A DNA stretch of 64,000 nucleotides from Ectothiorhodospira mobilis (GTDB taxonomy: Bacteria; Pseudomonadota; Gammaproteobacteria; Ectothiorhodospirales; Ectothiorhodospiraceae), in NCBI RefSeq assembly GCF_016584115.1, contig NZ_NRSK01000002.1, forward strand, positions 1-64,000, in the 5' to 3' direction. Position 1 is the first letter of the stretch, and each line of letters opens with the position of its first letter. Positions 32,164 to 41,000 of this stretch are shown here, in pieces. The translations under genes were made by a program, and so were the position numbers. Below the pieces are notes generated by a model. That model saw nothing but the letters and a program-made list of their open reading frames with translations, was not told where the DNA came from and searched no databases.

Positions 32164-33402
32164 TTGTCTAAGCGGCGCGTAGTCATTACCGGTCTCGGCA
32201 TCGTCTCGCCGGTGGGTTCCACCATCCAGGCCGCGTGGGAGAATATCCTCGCGGGACGCAGCGGCATCACACCGATCGAGGTCTTCGATGCCTCTCAGAT
32301 GTCCGTGCGGATCTCCGGGGCCGTGCGGGACTTCGACGCCGATGAGTACATCCCGCCCAAGGAACAGCGCAAGATGGACACCTTCGTCCATTACGGCATG
32401 GCCGCGGGTATTCAGGCCATGCGCGACGCCGGGATCGAAATCGACGAGGAGAACGCCGAGCGCATCGGCGTGGCCATCGGCTCCGGCATCGGCGGGCTGC
32501 CCTACATCGAGAAGAGCTACGGCGCCTATCTCAAGGGCGGGGCCCGCAAGATCTCCCCCTTCTTCGTGCCCAGCGCCATCATCAACATGGTGGCGGGGAA
32601 TCTGTCCATCCGCTATGGCCTCAAGGGCCCCAACATCTCCATCGTCTCGGCCTGCGCCACCGGCACCCACAACATCGGTGACGCCCTGCGCATGATCAAG
32701 TACGGCGATGCCGACATGATGCTCGCCGGCGGCGCCGAGATGGCCACCACCCCCCTGGGCATCGGCGGCTTTGCTGCGGCCCGTGCCCTGTCCACCCGCA
32801 ATGACGATCCCGAGCACGCCAGCCGTCCCTGGGACAAGGACCGGGACGGTTTCGTGCTGGGGGACGGCGCCGGTGTGCTGATGCTGGAGGAATACGAGCA
32901 TGCCAAGGCCCGCGGGGCCCGTATCTATTGTGAACTCTCCGGCTTTGGCTGGAATGCCGACGCCTATCACATGACCCAGCCCTCCGAGGGCGGGGAGGGG
33001 GCCGCCGCGTGCATGCGCAACGCCCTGAAGGACGCCGGCTTCAATTCCGAGGACGTGGACTACATCAATGCCCACGGCACCTCCACCCCTGCCGGTGACC
33101 GGGCCGAGACCAATGCCATCAAGCGGGCCCTGGGGGATCATGCCCACAAGGTGGCGGTGAGCTCCACCAAGTCCATGACCGGCCACCTGCTGGGGGCCGC
33201 GGGGGGCGTGGAGGCGGTCTTCACCGCCCTGTCCCTGCACCACGGGGTGCTGCCGCCCACCATCAACCTGGAGAACCCGGATCCGGAATGCGATCTGGAC
33301 TTCGTGCCCCACACCCCCCGGGAGACCCAGGCCCGGGTGGCCCTGTCCAACTCCTTCGGCTTTGGTGGCACCAACGGTTCCCTGGTCTTCAATACCCTCT
33401 GA
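32164..33402 (+). CDS. fabF: 3-oxoacyl-ACP synthase II
   Basis: Condensing enzyme (KAS II). 412 residues with a TTG start at 32164, chosen because it gives the standard N-terminus [18 protein letters not shown] and has AAGGGG upstream; in-frame GTGs at 32122 and 32146 are alternatives. Catalytic triad: Cys in [14 protein letters not shown], His in [12 protein letters not shown] and His in [13 protein letters not shown]. It ends in [13 protein letters not shown]. Confidence 0.97.
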   Translation: MSKRRVVITGLGIVSPVGSTIQAAWENILAGRSGITPIEVFDASQMSVRISGAVRDFDADEYIPPKEQRKMDTFVHYGMAAGIQAMRDAGIEIDEENAERIGVAIGSGIGGLPYIEKSYGAYLKGGARKISPFFVPSAIINMVAGNLSIRYGLKGPNISIVSACATGTHNIGDALRMIKYGDADMMLAGGAEMATTPLGIGGFAAARALSTRNDDPEHASRPWDKDRDGFVLGDGAGVLMLEEYEHAKARGARIYCELSGFGWNADAYHMTQPSEGGEGAAACMRNALKDAGFNSEDVDYINAHGTSTPAGDRAETNAIKRALGDHAHKVAVSSTKSMTGHLLGAAGGVEAVFTALSLHHGVLPPTINLENPDPECDLDFVPHTPRETQARVALSNSFGFGGTNGSLVFNTL

Positions 33403-33453
33403 TCGGCGCTTGCCGGCTGCTGAGGGAAGGGAAGGGGCGCCGGGTATGCGGCC

Positions 33454-34275
33454 ATGATCCTGGTCAACGGCCAGCCCGCCCGCACCCTGCCGGTGGAGGA
33501 TCGGGGATTACAATACGGGGATGGCCTGTTCGAGACCATCCGTATCCTCCACGGCGCCCCGGTGTGCTGGCAACGGCATCGGGCCCGGCTCGCAGAGGGT
33601 TGCCGTCGTCTGGGGATCCCGCTGCCGGGGGCCGACCTGATGGATGCGGAGATCTCGAGCGTCTGCGCCGGGGTTGATGCAGGGGTCCTCAAACTGGTCC
33701 TGACCCGGGGGCCCGGTCCCCGGGGGTATGCCCCGCCGAAGGTCCCACAGCCCACCCGGATCCTGCAGGTGGCCCCCGCACCCCGTCATCCCGCCGCATG
33801 GTCCCGGGACGGGGTGGCGGTGCGCCTGTGCACCACCCGTCTGGCACGAAACCCCCGGCTTGCGGGGATCAAGCATCTCAACCGCCTGGAACAGGTCCTG
33901 GCCCGTTCCGAGTGGGAGGACGAAGTCCAGGAGGGGATCATGCAGGACACCGAAGGACAGGTGGTGGAGGGGGTGATGAGCAACCTGTTCCTGGTGTTCG
34001 GGGAGGGCCTGCGCACGCCGGATCTGCAGCACTGTGGCGTGGTCGGCATCACCCGCGCCCGGGTTATGGAGCTGGCGCACCGCTGGGGGATCCCCTGCCG
34101 GGTGGGGGCGGTCACCGAGGCCGATCTGTGGCGGGCGGATGGTCTGTTTCTCACCAACACCCTGGCCGGCATCTGGCCGGTGTCCTGCCTGGCGGGGAAG
34201 ACAAGACCCGTTCCGCCCCTGGTGGCGCATCTCAGGGAGGCGCTGGGCTTAACCGAAGGGGGGGGCCGGGCATGA
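33454..34275 (+). CDS. pabC: Aminodeoxychorismate lyase
   Basis: PLP enzyme that makes 4-aminobenzoate for folate. 273 residues, fold-type IV aminotransferase. Seen: MILVNGQPARTLPVEDRGLQYGDGLFETIRI, PLP lysine in LAGIKHLNRLEQVLAR, then EGVMSNLFLVFG and LFLTNTLAGIWPV. Its stop overlaps the mltG start by ATGA. It has the normal place after fabF. Confidence 0.95.
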   Translation: MILVNGQPARTLPVEDRGLQYGDGLFETIRILHGAPVCWQRHRARLAEGCRRLGIPLPGADLMDAEISSVCAGVDAGVLKLVLTRGPGPRGYAPPKVPQPTRILQVAPAPRHPAAWSRDGVAVRLCTTRLARNPRLAGIKHLNRLEQVLARSEWEDEVQEGIMQDTEGQVVEGVMSNLFLVFGEGLRTPDLQHCGVVGITRARVMELAHRWGIPCRVGAVTEADLWRADGLFLTNTLAGIWPVSCLAGKTRPVPPLVAHLREALGLTEGGGRA

Positions 34276-35282
34276 TGAAACGAGGACTCCTCCCGCTCCT
34301 GCTGGTAGTCCTGATCCTGGGGGGTGGGGTGCTCTGGGACTATCAGCGCTTCCTGGATGCCCCCATCGCAACCCACACGGAGCAGACCTTCCGGGTACCC
34401 CAGGGGGCCTCGCTGCGTGCCGTGGGGGATCGTCTTGCACAGCGAGGCCTCATCGAACGCCCCCTGTACTGGGAGATCCTGGGCCGCCGCAGTGGACAGG
34501 CGGGGGCCCTCCGGGCGGGGGAATACCGCCTCGAACCGGGCATGAATCCCCGCGATCTCCTGGCCCTGTTCGTCAGCGGACGCACCCTCCAGTACCGGCT
34601 GGTCATCCCGGAGGGATGGACCTTCCGTCAGATGATGGACGCCATCGCCGCCCATCCCCACCTGAAGAGCACACTGCAGCCGGAGGACTATGCCGGGGTC
34701 ATGGATCGGCTGGGGCGCCCCGGGGAGCATCCCGAGGGCTGGTTCTTTCCGGACACCTATCTCTTTCCGGATGGCACCACGGATCTGGAATTCCTGCGCA
34801 GGGCACACCGCCACATGAAGATGGAACTGGAGTCCGCCTGGGAAGACCGGGAGGAGGGCCTTCCCCTGGAGAGCCCCTACGAGGCCCTGATCCTGGCCTC
34901 CATCGTGCAAAAGGAGGCAGGGCAGAGCGAGCATGAACGGGTGGCCGCGGTCTTCATCGAGCGCCTGCGCCGTGGCATGCGCCTGCAGTCGGACCCCACC
35001 ATCATCTACGGCATGGAAGACTTCGACGGGGATATCCGCAGAAGGGATCTGCGCCGGGATACCCCGTATAACACCTATACCCGGGATGGGCTGCCGCCCA
35101 CCCCCATCGCCCTGCCCGGGGCCGCGTCCCTGCAGGCGGTGACCCATCCCGCCGACAGCGACGCCCTGTTCTTTGTGGGGCGGGGTGATGGCACGCACCA
35201 CTTCTCCAGGACCTACCGGGAGCACCGCGAGGCGGTGATCCGTTTCCAGCTCGACGGGGACGCCAGCCGCTATGGCCCATGA
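34272..35282 (+). CDS. mltG: Endolytic murein transglycosylase MltG
   Basis: Inner-membrane lytic transglycosylase that terminates nascent glycan strands. 336 residues. N-terminal signal anchor GLLPLLLVVLILGGGVLW (about 5-23), LysM-like segment (TFRVPQGASLRAVGDRLAQRGLI), then the YceG domain with VIPEGWTFRQM, GWFFPDTY, LILASIVQKEAG (catalytic Glu) and LQSDPTIIYGM...YNTYTRDGLPPTPIALPG. The frame is open far upstream inside pabC; ATG 34272 is the first with a signal anchor. Confidence 0.96.
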   Translation: MMKRGLLPLLLVVLILGGGVLWDYQRFLDAPIATHTEQTFRVPQGASLRAVGDRLAQRGLIERPLYWEILGRRSGQAGALRAGEYRLEPGMNPRDLLALFVSGRTLQYRLVIPEGWTFRQMMDAIAAHPHLKSTLQPEDYAGVMDRLGRPGEHPEGWFFPDTYLFPDGTTDLEFLRRAHRHMKMELESAWEDREEGLPLESPYEALILASIVQKEAGQSEHERVAAVFIERLRRGMRLQSDPTIIYGMEDFDGDIRRRDLRRDTPYNTYTRDGLPPTPIALPGAASLQAVTHPADSDALFFVGRGDGTHHFSRTYREHREAVIRFQLDGDASRYGP

Positions 35283-35940
35283 TCCCCCAACCCCTGCCGC
35301 GGCCCCGCGGGGCCGGTTCATCTGCCTGGAGGGGATCGAAGGGGTGGGCAAGACCTCTCACCTCCAGGCCATCGTGGATCATCTTCAGGCCCGTGGCATC
35401 CCGGCCGTGCGCACCCGCGAGCCCGGTGGCACGGCCCTGGGGGAGGCGGTGAGGGGGTTGTTGCTGTCCCGGGATTACCCCCCCATGCACCCCGATACGG
35501 AACTGTTGCTCATGTTCGCCGCCCGGGCCGAGCATCTGCGTCACCGCATCCTTCCGGAACTGGAGGCCGGGACCTGGGTGGTCAGCGACCGCTTCACTGA
35601 CGCCACCTATGCCTATCAGGGTGGCGGGCGGGAGATCCCGGCGTCCCGCATCGCCATCCTGGAAGACTGGGTACAGGGCCCCTGGCGTCCGGACCTCACG
35701 CTGCTCCTGGATGCCCCCGTGGAGACGGGGCTGGCCCGCGCCCGCCGGCGGGGGGAGGGGGATCGTTTCGAGCAGGAGACCCTGGCCTTCTTCGAGCGGG
35801 TGCGGGGGGTCTACCGAGACCGTGCCCGGAGTGATCCCGGGCGCTACGCCCTCATCGATGCCACAGGACCGCTGCAGGCGGTGCGCCGGGCGGTCCTGGA
35901 GCGGGTGGATTGCCTGTGCGACAGAGAGGCGCCGGCATGA
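35272..35940 (+). CDS. tmk: Thymidylate kinase
   Basis: dTMP to dTDP. 222 residues. P-loop ICLEGIEGVGKTSH (Glu where many have Asp), REPGGTALGEAVRGLLL (substrate), SDRFTDATYAYQGGGR (DR motif), LLLDAPVETGLARARRRGEGDRFE (LID, Arg-rich as in class II enzymes). It overlaps mltG by 11 bases and holB by ATGA. Confidence 0.97.
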   Translation: MAHDPPTPAAAPRGRFICLEGIEGVGKTSHLQAIVDHLQARGIPAVRTREPGGTALGEAVRGLLLSRDYPPMHPDTELLLMFAARAEHLRHRILPELEAGTWVVSDRFTDATYAYQGGGREIPASRIAILEDWVQGPWRPDLTLLLDAPVETGLARARRRGEGDRFEQETLAFFERVRGVYRDRARSDPGRYALIDATGPLQAVRRAVLERVDCLCDREAPA

Positions 35941-36962
35941 CCACGGCGGCGCCCTATCCCTGGCTGGAGGCGGGCTGGAGGGACCTGTGGGGACGGGTGG
36001 CCACGGACCGGGTCCCCCAGGGGCTCATGATTGTGGGACCGCCCGGGGCGGGCAAGGGCGCACTGGCCGGGACCTATGCCCGCAGCCTGCTGTGCAGCGC
36101 TCCGGGGACGGACGGGGCCGCCTGCGGCCGCTGCCATGCCTGCCGCATGGTGGCGGCCGGGGCCCATCCCGATCTCATCCGGGTGGAGGTCCAGGAGAAA
36201 CGCACCCGCATCCTGGTGGACCAGATCCGGGACTTGTCCGGCTTTATGGGGCTGAGCCGCAGCCACGGGGCCTTTCGCATCGCCCTCATCGAACCCGCCG
36301 AGGCCATGGGGGAGGCAGCCGCCAACAGCCTCCTCAAGACCCTGGAGGAGCCCCCTGCCGGAGCGGTCCTGATCCTGGTGACCGCCCACCCGGCCCGCCT
36401 GCCGGCCACCATCCGCAGCCGCTGCCAGATCGTGCGCGCGCCGCTTCCCGAGCGGGCCCGGGCCCGGGCCTGGCTGGCGGATACCCTCCCCGAGAAGGAT
36501 CTGGACATGGCCCTGGCCCTGGGGGGCGGTTCGCCGCTGCGGGCACGAGCCCTGGCGGAGGCGGGAACCGTGGAGGCCTGGCGGCGGCAGCTGGCGGATC
36601 TGCTGCAACTGCTGCGCGGCCGGGGCGGCATCGCCCCCCTGGCGGAGGCCCTGCAGGACACCCCCCTGAGTGAATGGGTGGAGCGGCTGCAGACCCTGTG
36701 CGCCGATGCCGTGCGCTGGCACATGACCGGGACCCCCGGGGATCTTTCCGGAATGGCCCCGGTGCGGGACTTGCAGGTGCTGGCCGACGCGCTAGACTTG
36801 GAGGCCCTGTTCGAACTCCAGGATCATCTGCTCAGGTGGCGCGGTTGGGTGGAGGGCAATCTCAACCCGCGCATGGCCCTGGAGGACATGCTGGTGACCC
36901 TGCGCACCCTGGCGCGGTCGGGATCCGGCCGTTCATTCCCATCCGCCGCTGCGGCGTTCTGA
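35937..36962 (+). CDS. holB: DNA polymerase III delta' subunit
   Basis: Clamp-loader subunit. 341 residues. Walker-A-like GPPGAGKGALA, a four-Cys zinc module (C at LLCSAP, then CGRCHAC), EPAEAMGEAAANSLLKTLEEPPAGAVLILVT and the SRC-like RSRCQIV sensor. The start is the ATG at 35937 overlapping the tmk stop. The C-terminal domain is divergent as usual. Confidence 0.95.
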   Translation: MTTAAPYPWLEAGWRDLWGRVATDRVPQGLMIVGPPGAGKGALAGTYARSLLCSAPGTDGAACGRCHACRMVAAGAHPDLIRVEVQEKRTRILVDQIRDLSGFMGLSRSHGAFRIALIEPAEAMGEAAANSLLKTLEEPPAGAVLILVTAHPARLPATIRSRCQIVRAPLPERARARAWLADTLPEKDLDMALALGGGSPLRARALAEAGTVEAWRRQLADLLQLLRGRGGIAPLAEALQDTPLSEWVERLQTLCADAVRWHMTGTPGDLSGMAPVRDLQVLADALDLEALFELQDHLLRWRGWVEGNLNPRMALEDMLVTLRTLARSGSGRSFPSAAAAF

Positions 36963-36977
36963 ACCGAGGGGCACGCC

Positions 36978-37319
36978 ATGCCACCGGGACAAGGTATTCT
37001 CTCGCTGTCCATCAAGGACAAGAACTCCCTCTATTCGGCCTACATGCCCTATGTGAAGAATGGCGGGCTGTTCATCCCCACGCAGCGCCAGTACCGCCTG
37101 GGGGATGAGGTCTTCATGCTCCTCACCCTGATGGACGAACGGGAGCGGCTGCCTGTGGCCGGACGCATCATCTGGATCACCCCGCCCCGGGCCCAGGGAA
37201 ACCGCACCCCCGGCATCGGGGTACAGTTCAACGAGCAGGACAACGGCGCCACCCGCAACAAGATCGAGGGGCTTTTGGGGGGCAGCGCCCAGGCCGACCG
37301 ACCCACCCACACCATGTAA
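36978..37319 (+). CDS. pilZ: PilZ domain protein, type IV pilus-type
   Basis: 113 residues. The pattern ILSLSIKDKNSLYSAYMPYVKNGGLFIPT, YRLGDEVFMLLTLMDE and GRIIWITP...GIGVQF matches the PilZ proteins found between holB and tatD and needed for pilus biogenesis. The c-di-GMP-binding RxxxR and D/NxSxxG motifs are not present (NGGLF instead), as in Pseudomonas PilZ, so it probably does not bind c-di-GMP directly. Confidence 0.93.
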   Translation: MPPGQGILSLSIKDKNSLYSAYMPYVKNGGLFIPTQRQYRLGDEVFMLLTLMDERERLPVAGRIIWITPPRAQGNRTPGIGVQFNEQDNGATRNKIEGLLGGSAQADRPTHTM

Positions 37320-37354
37320 TCACCGGGCCTTGAGGCCCGCGCAAGAAGACCTTC

Positions 37355-38122
37355 ATGCTGATCGATTCCCACTGCCATCTGGACCGCATCGACCTCACCC
37401 CCTTTGCAGGCGACATGGACCGCCTGCTGGCGGCCGCCGCAGAGGCGGGGGTGGAGCACATGCTGTGTGTCTCCATCGACATGGAGAACTTTCCCCGCGT
37501 GCGTGCCCTGGCAGAGCGGTATCCCCAGGTATCCTGCTCCGTGGGGGTGCATCCCAGCGCCGACGCCGCCGCGGATGCCGACGAGGAGACCCTGGTGCGC
37601 CTGGCGGGGGAGCCGCGGGTGGTGGCCATCGGCGAGACCGGGCTGGACTACCACTACAATCAGGGGGACCTGGAATGGCAGCGGGAGCGCTTCCGCCGCC
37701 ATATCCGCGCCGCCCGGGCGGCGGGCAAGCCCCTGATCATCCATACCCGCGACGCCCGCGCCGACACCCTGGCCATCCTGGAGGAGGAGGGCGCCCGGGA
37801 GACGGGGGGGGTGCTGCACTGCTACACCGAGGACTGGGACATGGCCCGGCGTGGTCTGGACCTGGGGCTGTACGTCTCCTTCTCGGGCATCGTCACCTTC
37901 CGCAACGCCGAGGCCCTGCGGGAGGTGGCCCGGCGCGTGCCGGAGGACCGCCTGCTGGTGGAGACCGATGCCCCCTACCTGGCGCCGGTACCCCACCGGG
38001 GCAAGGGCAACCATCCCGCCTGGGTGCGGCATGTGGCGGAGTGTCTGGCCGGGGTGCGGGGGGTTCCCCTGGAGGCCCTGGCCGCGCAGACTACGGCCAA
38101 TTACCACGCCCTGTTCGGCTGA
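37355..38122 (+). CDS. tatD: TatD family metal-dependent DNase (YcfH-like)
   Basis: 255 residues, TIM-barrel hydrolase. Metal ligands: His in DSHCHLD, Glu in AIGETGLDYH, His in PLIIHTRDA, His in VLHCYTE, and Asp in VETDAPYLAP. It is the last gene of the holB-pilZ-tatD run. A short GC hairpin (38121-38140) separates it from the convergent aminotransferase. Confidence 0.94.
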   Translation: MLIDSHCHLDRIDLTPFAGDMDRLLAAAAEAGVEHMLCVSIDMENFPRVRALAERYPQVSCSVGVHPSADAAADADEETLVRLAGEPRVVAIGETGLDYHYNQGDLEWQRERFRRHIRAARAAGKPLIIHTRDARADTLAILEEEGARETGGVLHCYTEDWDMARRGLDLGLYVSFSGIVTFRNAEALREVARRVPEDRLLVETDAPYLAPVPHRGKGNHPAWVRHVAECLAGVRGVPLEALAAQTTANYHALFG

Positions 38123-38138
38123 CCCCACCGGGGCGGGG

Positions 38139-39254
38139 TCAGGTCTCCGCCGCCTGCTCCACCGCCCGCTCCAGGTGACTGGCCGGGGTATAGAAATGGG
38201 GGGAGAAGCGGATCCCGCCCCCCCGTGGGGCGCAGAGCACCCCGGCGTCCATGAGCCGCTTCCAGGTGGTCTGGGCGTCCATGCCCGGCCGGGTGAAGGT
38301 GACGATCCCGGCCCGGCGTTCCGGATCGGTGGGGGAGAGGACCGTGAAGCGGGCCGAGCGCAGCAGATCGATGAGGTACTCCACGTTGCGCGAGAGGGCA
38401 TCCGCCACGAAGTGCATGCCCGTCTCCTCGAACAGGGACAGGCTCGCATCCAGGGCATGGATGCCCAGCATGTTGGGACTGCCGGCCTCGAAGCGCCGGG
38501 CGCTGGCCGCAGGGGTCCAGTCCAGGCGATCGAAATCCCCCACATCCTCCACCATGTGCCAGCCGAACTGGTGCAGCCGCAGCCGGTCCCGCAGTTCCGC
38601 GCGACAATAGAAGACCGCGATCCCCTCCGGCCCCAGGAGCCACTTGTGGGCATCGGCCACCAGGAAGTCCGCGCCGCAGGCCTGCACGTCCACGGGCAGG
38701 GCACCCAGCTGCTGGATGGCATCGACGCAGAAGAGCACCCCCCGCTGGCGGCAGGCCCGGCCCAGGCGCTCCAGGTTCAGCCTCAGCCCCGTGGCGTACT
38801 GCACGGCGCTCACGCTCAAAAGGCGGGTGTTCCGGTCCATGGCCCCCAGGAGGGCGGCCTCCGGGTCCGGAGTCTCCAGGTCCACCAGCCGCACCTTGAC
38901 CCCGAAGGCCTGCTCCAGGGACTGCCAGACGATGCGGTTGGAGGGAAACTCCTGCAGCGGACAGACCACATTGTCCCGGGGTGCCCAGTCCAGCCCATGG
39001 GCCACCAGGGAGAGCCCCTCGGAGGTGTTCTTCAACAGGGCGATGTCGTCGGGGGAGGGGGCATGGATGAGACCGGCCAGGCGTCGCCGCACCCGCTGCT
39101 CCACCTCCAGCCAGCGGGGATAATGCCGGGAGCCCACATGGCTGTTCTCGCGGGCGAACGCGGCCACGGCCCGGTGGGTGCGCTCCGGCCAGGGGCCCAC
39201 CGCGGCATGATTCATGTGCAGGAGGTCATCCTTCAGGGGAAATTCGGGGTGCAT
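38139..39254 (-). CDS. Class V aminotransferase (cysteine desulfurase-like)
   Basis: 371 residues. PLP lysine in DFLVADAHKWLLGPEGIAVFY; also LLKNTSEGLSLVAHG, DAIQQLGALPVD and GSPNMLGI. Family members include cysteine desulfurases, isopenicillin epimerase-like enzymes and kynureninases. The extended flexible Cys loop of IscS/SufS is not evident, so desulfurase activity is uncertain. The start at 39254 opens MHPEFPLKDDLLHMNHAAVGP. It is divergent from the KamA-type gene with 242 bases between. Confidence 0.85.
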   Translation of the reverse strand: MHPEFPLKDDLLHMNHAAVGPWPERTHRAVAAFARENSHVGSRHYPRWLEVEQRVRRRLAGLIHAPSPDDIALLKNTSEGLSLVAHGLDWAPRDNVVCPLQEFPSNRIVWQSLEQAFGVKVRLVDLETPDPEAALLGAMDRNTRLLSVSAVQYATGLRLNLERLGRACRQRGVLFCVDAIQQLGALPVDVQACGADFLVADAHKWLLGPEGIAVFYCRAELRDRLRLHQFGWHMVEDVGDFDRLDWTPAASARRFEAGSPNMLGIHALDASLSLFEETGMHFVADALSRNVEYLIDLLRSARFTVLSPTDPERRAGIVTFTRPGMDAQTTWKRLMDAGVLCAPRGGGIRFSPHFYTPASHLERAVEQAAET

Positions 39255-39496
39255 CGGGATCCTCGGGGCTGGCCCGGGGACGGCTCTGCCGCCGGGCGAT
39301 GGAATTTGGTGATGGAAGGTGGGTTTGGTATAATTGAAAGACTTTTTGCCCCACAAGCTATCAGCGATTCTAGTGCCGCCTTCCGCGCGGTCTTTCCCGG
39401 AGAGCAGGGCCAGCCCGCCTGCGACGCCCGCTGTTCTTCACGCTGGATCCAGATTCCCTTTTCGTAACGATCTGATCACAGAGTATCGGAGGCGTC

Positions 39497-40870
39497 ATGA
39501 GTTCTGTCCTGAATTTTTATCGACACGAAGAGCTGCGGGCGCTTCAACCGCGGCCGTTCAAGGTCTTCACCGAGCGCAACCTGGACCGCATCCCGGCCCT
39601 GGAACGCCTTTCCGAGGAGCGCCGCTTCGAGATGAAGGTGGTGAGCAGCGTGCTGCCGTTCCGGGTCAACGAATACATCATAGAGGAATTGATCGACTGG
39701 GATCAGGTGCCGGACGATCCCCTCTATCAGTTGACCTTCCCGCAACGGGACATGCTCTCGCCGGATGCCTTCGAGCGCATGGCGGACCTGCACCGCAGGG
39801 GGGCACCCCGGGAGCAGATCACGGCCCTGGCGCGGCAGCTTCGGGAGGAGCTGAATCCCCATCCCGCCGGGCAGGTGGCCATGAACCGGCCCCGGCTCGA
39901 TGACGAGCCCCTGGAGGGGCTGCAGCACAAGTATCGCGAGACCGTGCTGTTCTTCCCCAGCCAGGGGCAGACCTGCCATGCCTACTGCACCTTCTGCTTC
40001 CGCTGGCCCCAGTTCGTGGGGGACAAGGACCTGCGCATCGCCTCCACCCAGGCCGACCGGCTGCAGGCCTACCTGGAGAGCCAGCCCCAGGTGAGCGACC
40101 TGCTGCTCACCGGCGGCGACCCCATGGTGATGAAGACCAAGCACCTGCTGCAATACCTGGAGCCCCTCATGGAGCCCCGGTTCGAGCATGTGCAGAATAT
40201 CCGCATCGGCACCAAGGCCCTCACGTTCTGGCCCCAGCGCTTTGTCAACGATGCCGATGCGGATGAATTGCTGCAGTTGCTGGAGCGCTTGGTGCGGGCC
40301 GGCAAGCACGTGGCCCTCATGGCCCATTACAATCACTGGCGGGAGATGGACACCCCCATGGCCCGGGAGGCCATCCGCCGCCTGCGGGACACCGGCGCCG
40401 AGATCCGCAGTCAGGGGCCGCTGCTGGCCCATATCAACGATGACCCGGAGGTCTGGGCCCGCATGTGGCAGACCCAGGTGCGTCTGGGGATCGTGCCGTA
40501 CTACCTGTTCGTGGAGCGGGATACCGGTGCACGCCGCTATTTCGAGGTGCCTCTGGCACGGGCCTGGGAGATCTACCGCGGGGCCATGACCCGGGTCTCC
40601 GGCCTGGGACGCACCGCCCGGGGCCCGTCCATGAGCGCAGGTCCCGGCAAGGTGGAGATCCAGGGGGTGACCGAGATCCATGGGGAGAAGGTCTTCGTGC
40701 TGCGCTTCATCCAGGGGCGCAACCCCGACTGGGCCCAGCGCCCGTTCTTCGCCCGCTACGACGAACAGGCCACCTGGCTGGAACAGCTCCGTCCCGCCTT
40801 CGGGGAAGATCGTTTCTTCTTCGAGGACGAATACGCCGCCATGCAGGCCCGGGCCACCGCCGCGGACTGA
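39497..40870 (+). CDS. KamA-family radical SAM protein (lysine 2,3-aminomutase-like)
   Basis: 457 residues. 4Fe-4S/SAM motif CHAYCTFC (Cys 160, 164, 167), preceded by LNPHPAGQVAMNRPRL and followed by LLLTGGDPMVM, IRIGTKALTFWPQRF and LMAHYNHWREM, all characteristic of the aminomutase barrel. PLP-binding and substrate residues cannot be confirmed by eye. It is longer than EpmB (about 340), lacks the zinc-binding C-terminus of classical KamA, and has no beta-lysine acetyltransferase or EF-P neighbour. The substrate is unknown. Confidence 0.85.
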   Translation: MSSVLNFYRHEELRALQPRPFKVFTERNLDRIPALERLSEERRFEMKVVSSVLPFRVNEYIIEELIDWDQVPDDPLYQLTFPQRDMLSPDAFERMADLHRRGAPREQITALARQLREELNPHPAGQVAMNRPRLDDEPLEGLQHKYRETVLFFPSQGQTCHAYCTFCFRWPQFVGDKDLRIASTQADRLQAYLESQPQVSDLLLTGGDPMVMKTKHLLQYLEPLMEPRFEHVQNIRIGTKALTFWPQRFVNDADADELLQLLERLVRAGKHVALMAHYNHWREMDTPMAREAIRRLRDTGAEIRSQGPLLAHINDDPEVWARMWQTQVRLGIVPYYLFVERDTGARRYFEVPLARAWEIYRGAMTRVSGLGRTARGPSMSAGPGKVEIQGVTEIHGEKVFVLRFIQGRNPDWAQRPFFARYDEQATWLEQLRPAFGEDRFFFEDEYAAMQARATAAD

Positions 40871-40911
40871 TCCGGGGGCAGGGCAAGGGCATACCGGACA
40901 GACAGCTATTC

Positions 40912-40940
40912 GGGCCGCGGTGGACGCGGCCCTTTTCGTT
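40912..40940 (+). terminator. Rho-independent terminator after the KamA-type gene
   Basis: GGGCCGCG (40912-40919) and CGCGGCCC (40925-40932) pair exactly around GTGGA, followed by TTTTCGTT. It separates the radical SAM gene from bioA, so bioA needs its own promoter in the next 60 bases, where I see none of good quality. Confidence 0.88.
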
Positions 40941-41000
40941 GCACACCGCGCCCCGCGGTCCCCGGAGGGGCAGGGCGGGGCGATCCCCGAGGCGAATGAG

